8,023 nucleotides of DNA from NCBI GenBank assembly GCA_021841795.1, contig JAKCDN010000131.1, forward strand, positions 1 to 8,023. The letters are read 5' to 3'. This document shows, one piece after another, positions 6,223 to 8,023 of the stretch. Source of the DNA: Acidobacteriota bacterium (GTDB taxonomy: Bacteria > Acidobacteriota > Terriglobia > Terriglobales > Acidobacteriaceae). The position numbers were made by a program, and so were the translations under genes. Position 1 is the first letter of the stretch; each line of letters opens with the position of its first letter. Under the pieces are notes generated by a model. It ran no database searches and was not told where the DNA came from. It worked only from the letters and a program-made list of their open reading frames with translations.

Positions 6223-6654
6223 ATGGCTGACGACAACAAATCCTATGGAATGGCTTGGTTCCTGGCCGGACTGGGCGTTGGCGCCCTGGTCGGCATCCTT
6301 TACGCCCCCAAGAGCGGCCGCGAAACCCGTGAGACAATTGCGCAGGGCGCCCGCGAGGGCACCGAGTATCTGCGCACCCGCACCCGCGAAGCCGCCGAGA
6401 ACGTCTCTGCGATCGTCGACAAAGGCAAGGAGCAGGTCGGCGCCATCGTTGACAAGAGCAGGGAACAGGTCGGCAACTATGTCGATCGCAGCCGTGAGGC
6501 CATCGATCGCGGTCGCGCCCAGTGGGAAGAGTTCGTCGAGCGTGGAAAGAACCTCGTCAACGATCAGTCCTCCCGCGTCAGCGCCGCCGTTGAAGCCGGC
6601 CGTCAGGCCTACCATCAGACCGCAGCCGTGCCGCCGGAGAATCTGCAGGGCTAG
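6223..6654 (+). CDS. YtxH-family membrane-anchored stress-type protein
   Basis: A 143-residue protein with one N-terminal membrane helix (about 9-28, GMAWFLAGLGVGALVGILYA) directly followed by the YtxH hallmark YAPKSGRETR (27-36). The rest is a long charged amphipathic helix. Within it, residues 61-93 are three consecutive 11-residue repeats, pattern V-x-x-x-V-D-[KR]-[GS]-[KR]-E-[QA]: VSAIVDKGKEQ, VGAIVDKSREQ, VGNYVDRSREA. Such 11-mers resemble LEA/apolipoprotein-like helices that lie along membranes. The molecular function of the family is unknown; in Bacillus subtilis ytxH belongs to a general-stress operon with ytxG and ytxJ. Here a DUF948-like gene follows, supporting the same functional pair. 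Start set by ATG with AGGAG 8 nt upstream. A palindrome and -10-like box precede it, suggesting its own regulation. The first palindromic repeat begins 8 nt after its stop. Confidence 0.85.
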   Translation: MADDNKSYGMAWFLAGLGVGALVGILYAPKSGRETRETIAQGAREGTEYLRTRTREAAENVSAIVDKGKEQVGAIVDKSREQVGNYVDRSREAIDRGRAQWEEFVERGKNLVNDQSSRVSAAVEAGRQAYHQTAAVPPENLQG

Positions 6655-6662
6655 GAGCGAGT

Positions 6663-6770
6663 GCAATTCCTGAGTCGCCGCATCCTCAAGCCGCAGCACG
6701 CAAGTAGGCGCGGCCCAGGGACCGGTGACACGGCGTAGAATCGGGAACGGCTGCAGTAACCAGGGATTGC
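6663..6770 (+). repeat. Palindrome-ended intergenic repeat, copy 1
   Basis: A 108-bp element whose ends are GCAATTCCTG (6663-6672) and CAGGGATTGC (6761-6770). These pair over 10 bp with one G-T wobble. Just inside, GCCG (6677-6680) can pair with CGGC (6748-6751). It aligns with 6924-7032 in the same orientation with one single-base gap; I count about 84 matches over 109 columns. Shared blocks include CAGCACGCA, GCCCAGG, AATCG and AACGGCT. It begins 8 nt after the YtxH stop. It codes for nothing plausible. It is best read as a REP/MITE-like dispersed repeat or as a structured RNA; the two copies are clearly old relative to each other. Confidence 0.8.
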
Positions 6771-6774
6771 CGTA

Positions 6775-6806
6775 GAGGGCCCTCCATCCGGCTCCGGTGT
6801 TTTTTT
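6775..6806 (+). terminator. Possible terminator after repeat copy 1
   Basis: The palindrome GAGGGCCCTC (6775-6784) is followed by CCGGCTCCGG and a run of seven T (6800-6806), the only long T run in the window. The stem next to the T run is weak (CCG-GCTC-CGG, 3 bp). The preceding 108-bp hairpin element may supply the structure instead. If it works, it ends the YtxH transcript before the downstream gene. Confidence 0.35.
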
Positions 6807-6892
6807 GTGATTCCGGCATGATTCTTTTCCGGATCGGATGTATTCGCGCCGAACGGTCCGTAAGCGGGCCGCCGGCCTCACGGAAGATCATG

Positions 6893-6923
6893 TTGACACG
6901 ATTTTTCCGGAGTAGCAGTTATC
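6893..6923 (+). promoter_or_regulatory. Candidate promoter directly before repeat copy 2
   Basis: TTGACA at 6893-6898 is a perfect -35 hexamer. The -10 is weak: AGTTAT at 6917-6922 (18-bp spacer) matches three of six consensus positions. Initiation would fall at about 6928-6931, inside the left arm of repeat copy 2, so the copy would become the 5' leader of the gene at 7068. Confidence 0.35.
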
Positions 6924-7032
6924 GCAATTCCTGAGTGGCCGTAACCGGAAGCCACAGCACGCATGTCGACGCCGCCCAGGCAGCGGGGACATTGCACCAA
7001 ATCGAAAACGGCTACAGCAACCCAGGAATTGC
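6924..7032 (+). repeat. Palindrome-ended intergenic repeat, copy 2
   Basis: A 109-bp direct copy of the element at 6663-6770. The ends GCAATTCCTG (6924-6933) and CAGGAATTGC (7023-7032) are a perfect 10-bp inverted repeat. Inside, GCCGT (6938-6942) pairs with ACGGC (7008-7012), and ATGTC (6963-6967) with GACAT (6988-6992), so the whole element can fold into one long interrupted hairpin. The ATGTC/GACAT pairing is not kept in copy 1, while the end arms and the GCCG/CGGC stem are. The copies are separated by 153 bp. It ends 35 nt before the DUF948-like gene. No obvious target-site duplication flanks either copy; both are followed by CGT. Confidence 0.8.
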
Positions 7033-7067
7033 CGTGGCCAGCAGAAGCCCTGCGCGAGAGTAATCCG

Positions 7068-7595
7068 ATGCCGAAATTCGATATCCCAACCCTGCAACTC
7101 ATCCTCGTCGCCGTGGTCGCCCTGGCCTTTCTCGTTCAGGCCATCGTTCTGGTCCTCGTGCTCGTCGCCGTCCGCAAGTTTGCCCGCTCGCTTACTGAGG
7201 AAGTGCAAGATCTTCGCTCGGCCGTCATGCCCATCGTCGATACCACCCGCAAACTTGTCGAGCGCCTTGCCCCCAAAATTCAGGAAACCACCGCCGACCT
7301 CGCCGTCCTCACTCGCGCCCTGCGCGATCAGGCCGCTGACGTGCAGGCCGCTGCCGATGACATAATCGCCCGTGCCCGCAACCAGGCCGGCCGCGTCGAT
7401 TCCATGCTCACCAGCCTCCTCGATGCCGTCGATCGCGCCACTGTCTTCATGGCTGAGACCGTCTCCAGGCCCATGCGCCAGCTCTCGGCCTTCCTCGCCT
7501 CCGCCAGGGCCGTCGTCGAGTCCCTGCGGGCCAACGAAGCTCCGCGCCGCGCTGAACCGGACCGTCCCGCCGGCAATCGCGACATGTTCGTCTAG
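7068..7595 (+). CDS. DUF948-like single-span membrane protein
   Basis: A 175-residue protein with one strongly hydrophobic N-terminal helix (about 9-35, LQLILVAVVALAFLVQAIVL then VLVLVAV). A long, mostly helical cytosolic region without Cys follows (RKFARSLTEEVQDLRSAVMP, then IVDTTRKLVERLAPKIQETT and on), likely coiled-coil, and a polar disordered tail (RRAEPDRPAGNRDMFV). This is the build of DUF948/YtxG-type proteins, whose molecular role is unknown. Its place next to a YtxH gene matches the Bacillus ytxG-ytxH pairing, so the two products may act together at the membrane under stress. ATG at 7068 is chosen because it directly precedes MPKFDIPTLQLIL, with a weak GAGAG (7056-7060) 7 nt upstream. 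An earlier in-frame ATG at 6963 falls inside repeat copy 2 and is rejected. The gene may be read from the TTGACA promoter at 6893, or by readthrough from the YtxH gene. Confidence 0.8.
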   Translation: MPKFDIPTLQLILVAVVALAFLVQAIVLVLVLVAVRKFARSLTEEVQDLRSAVMPIVDTTRKLVERLAPKIQETTADLAVLTRALRDQAADVQAAADDIIARARNQAGRVDSMLTSLLDAVDRATVFMAETVSRPMRQLSAFLASARAVVESLRANEAPRRAEPDRPAGNRDMFV

Positions 7596-7650
7596 CCCGT
7601 CCCGCGCCTGGCCCGGCCGCCGTCCGCTGTGCGGCAATCCGGTCTTATCC

Positions 7651-8022
7651 TTACGCCTTCATCTCCGCGGAAGCGCCGCTGTGGATCCAGCCGCCGCCCA
7701 CCACCTCGTCGCCGTCATAGAACACCGCCGCCTGTCCCGGCGTCACCGCGCGTTGCGGCTCGTCGAACCGCGCCCGGCACTCGCCCGCGCCTGCCGGCTC
7801 CAGCGTGGCCCACGCCGGCTCGTGCCGGTGCCGGATCTTTGCCCGCACCCGCATCGGCTCCTTCAGCTCCGCGATGCTGATCCAGTTCATCCCGCGCGCG
7901 CTCAGCGTCTCGGTGGCCAGCTCCGCCTCTGCGCCCACCGTCACCCGATGTCCCGCCGGATCGATGTTCAGCACGTAAAGCGGCGAAGGCGACGCCACTC
8001 CCAGCCCCTTGCGCTGCCCCAC
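7651..8022 (-). CDS. mnmA: tRNA-uridine 2-sulfurtransferase MnmA, C-terminal part (cut by window edge)
   Basis: MnmA (TrmU) thiolates the wobble uridine U34 of Lys, Glu and Gln tRNAs, taking sulfur from a cysteine desulfurase relay. About 124 codons are visible. They show the start of the C-terminal region, GQRKGLGVASPSPLYVLNID, and the conserved beta-barrel end FDEPQRAVTPGQAAVFYDGD followed by VVGGGWI, with a short unconserved tail HSGASAEMKA. The catalytic P-loop and the two active-site cysteines would be in the N-terminal part, to the right of the window. The GTG at the very edge is an internal Val codon, not a start. The gene converges on the DUF948-like gene with 55 bp between stops. That gap has only a small CCGC-TGT-GCGG hairpin (7624-7634), a weak candidate for a shared terminator. 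Confidence 0.95.
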   Translation of the reverse strand: MGQRKGLGVASPSPLYVLNIDPAGHRVTVGAEAELATETLSARGMNWISIAELKEPMRVRAKIRHRHEPAWATLEPAGAGECRARFDEPQRAVTPGQAAVFYDGDEVVGGGWIHSGASAEMKA

Positions 8023-8023
8023 C

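Noticed and set aside
6028..6891. Minus-strand open frame of 287 codons across the YtxH gene and repeat copy 1
   Set aside because: No ribosome site or recognisable domain. It runs antisense to the clear YtxH gene and through the repeat.
6818..6934. 38-codon ORF between the two repeats
   Set aside because: No ribosome site, Arg/Ser-rich composition, and its stop lies in the arm of repeat copy 2.
6663..7032. CRISPR-like array
   Set aside because: Only two copies, each over 100 bp and about 23% diverged, with a 153-bp spacer and no cas genes.
6963..7067. Earlier in-frame ATG that would add 35 residues to the DUF948-like protein
   Set aside because: The added part is the translation of repeat copy 2, lacks a ribosome site, and would bury the N-terminal membrane helix behind an unrelated polar stretch.
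6878..7637. Minus-strand open frames over repeat copy 2 and the DUF948-like gene
   Set aside because: They read the repeat and an established gene backwards. Composition matches the antisense artefact seen elsewhere.

Overview
The window is a GC-rich bacterial chromosome segment with a strong preference for C at third codon positions. Gene content and style (ribH-nusB pair, a small orphan lipoprotein, very short or absent 5' leaders, GTG and TTG starts) fit Acidobacteriota, probably a Terriglobia/Acidobacteriaceae-type organism. This is an inference from overall impression, not from a marker gene. Most of the window is housekeeping or ordinary metabolic sequence, with no phage, IS transposase, CRISPR array or defence locus.

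Layout, left to right. (1) 3-961: the 3' part of ribH (lumazine synthase, riboflavin pathway), overlapping by 4 nt with nusB (antitermination factor), which starts at TTG. (2) 962-1247: a gap without a convincing gene. (3) 1248-1808: a small unrecognised lipoprotein with a GTG start that looks leaderless. (4) 1930-2907: a family-2 glycosyltransferase with two C-terminal membrane helices, preceded by a TACAAT element and an AGGAG ribosome site. (5) 3110-6073: a large YdiJ-type FAD/Fe-S dehydrogenase, probably oxidising D-2-hydroxyglutarate or a similar 2-hydroxyacid, again with a leaderless-looking GTG start. (6) 6223-6654 and 7068-7595: a YtxH-family protein and a DUF948-like single-span membrane protein, a pairing also known from the Bacillus ytxG-ytxH stress operon. 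(7) 7651-8022, minus strand: the C-terminal part of mnmA (tRNA 2-thiouridylase), converging on the previous gene.

The least ordinary part is the 413-bp gap between the two stress-type genes. It holds two diverged direct copies (6663-6770 and 6924-7032, roughly three quarters identical by hand alignment) of a ~108-bp element whose ends are a 10-bp inverted repeat, GCAATTCCTG / CAGGAATTGC. This looks like a REP/MITE-like palindromic repeat family or a structured RNA element. A TTGACA box just before the second copy would place that copy in the 5' leader of the downstream gene. A 21-codon ORF with a very good Shine-Dalgarno sequence lies between the dehydrogenase and the YtxH gene. The other repeated design is a TANNNT hexamer exactly 6 nt before GTG at two genes.
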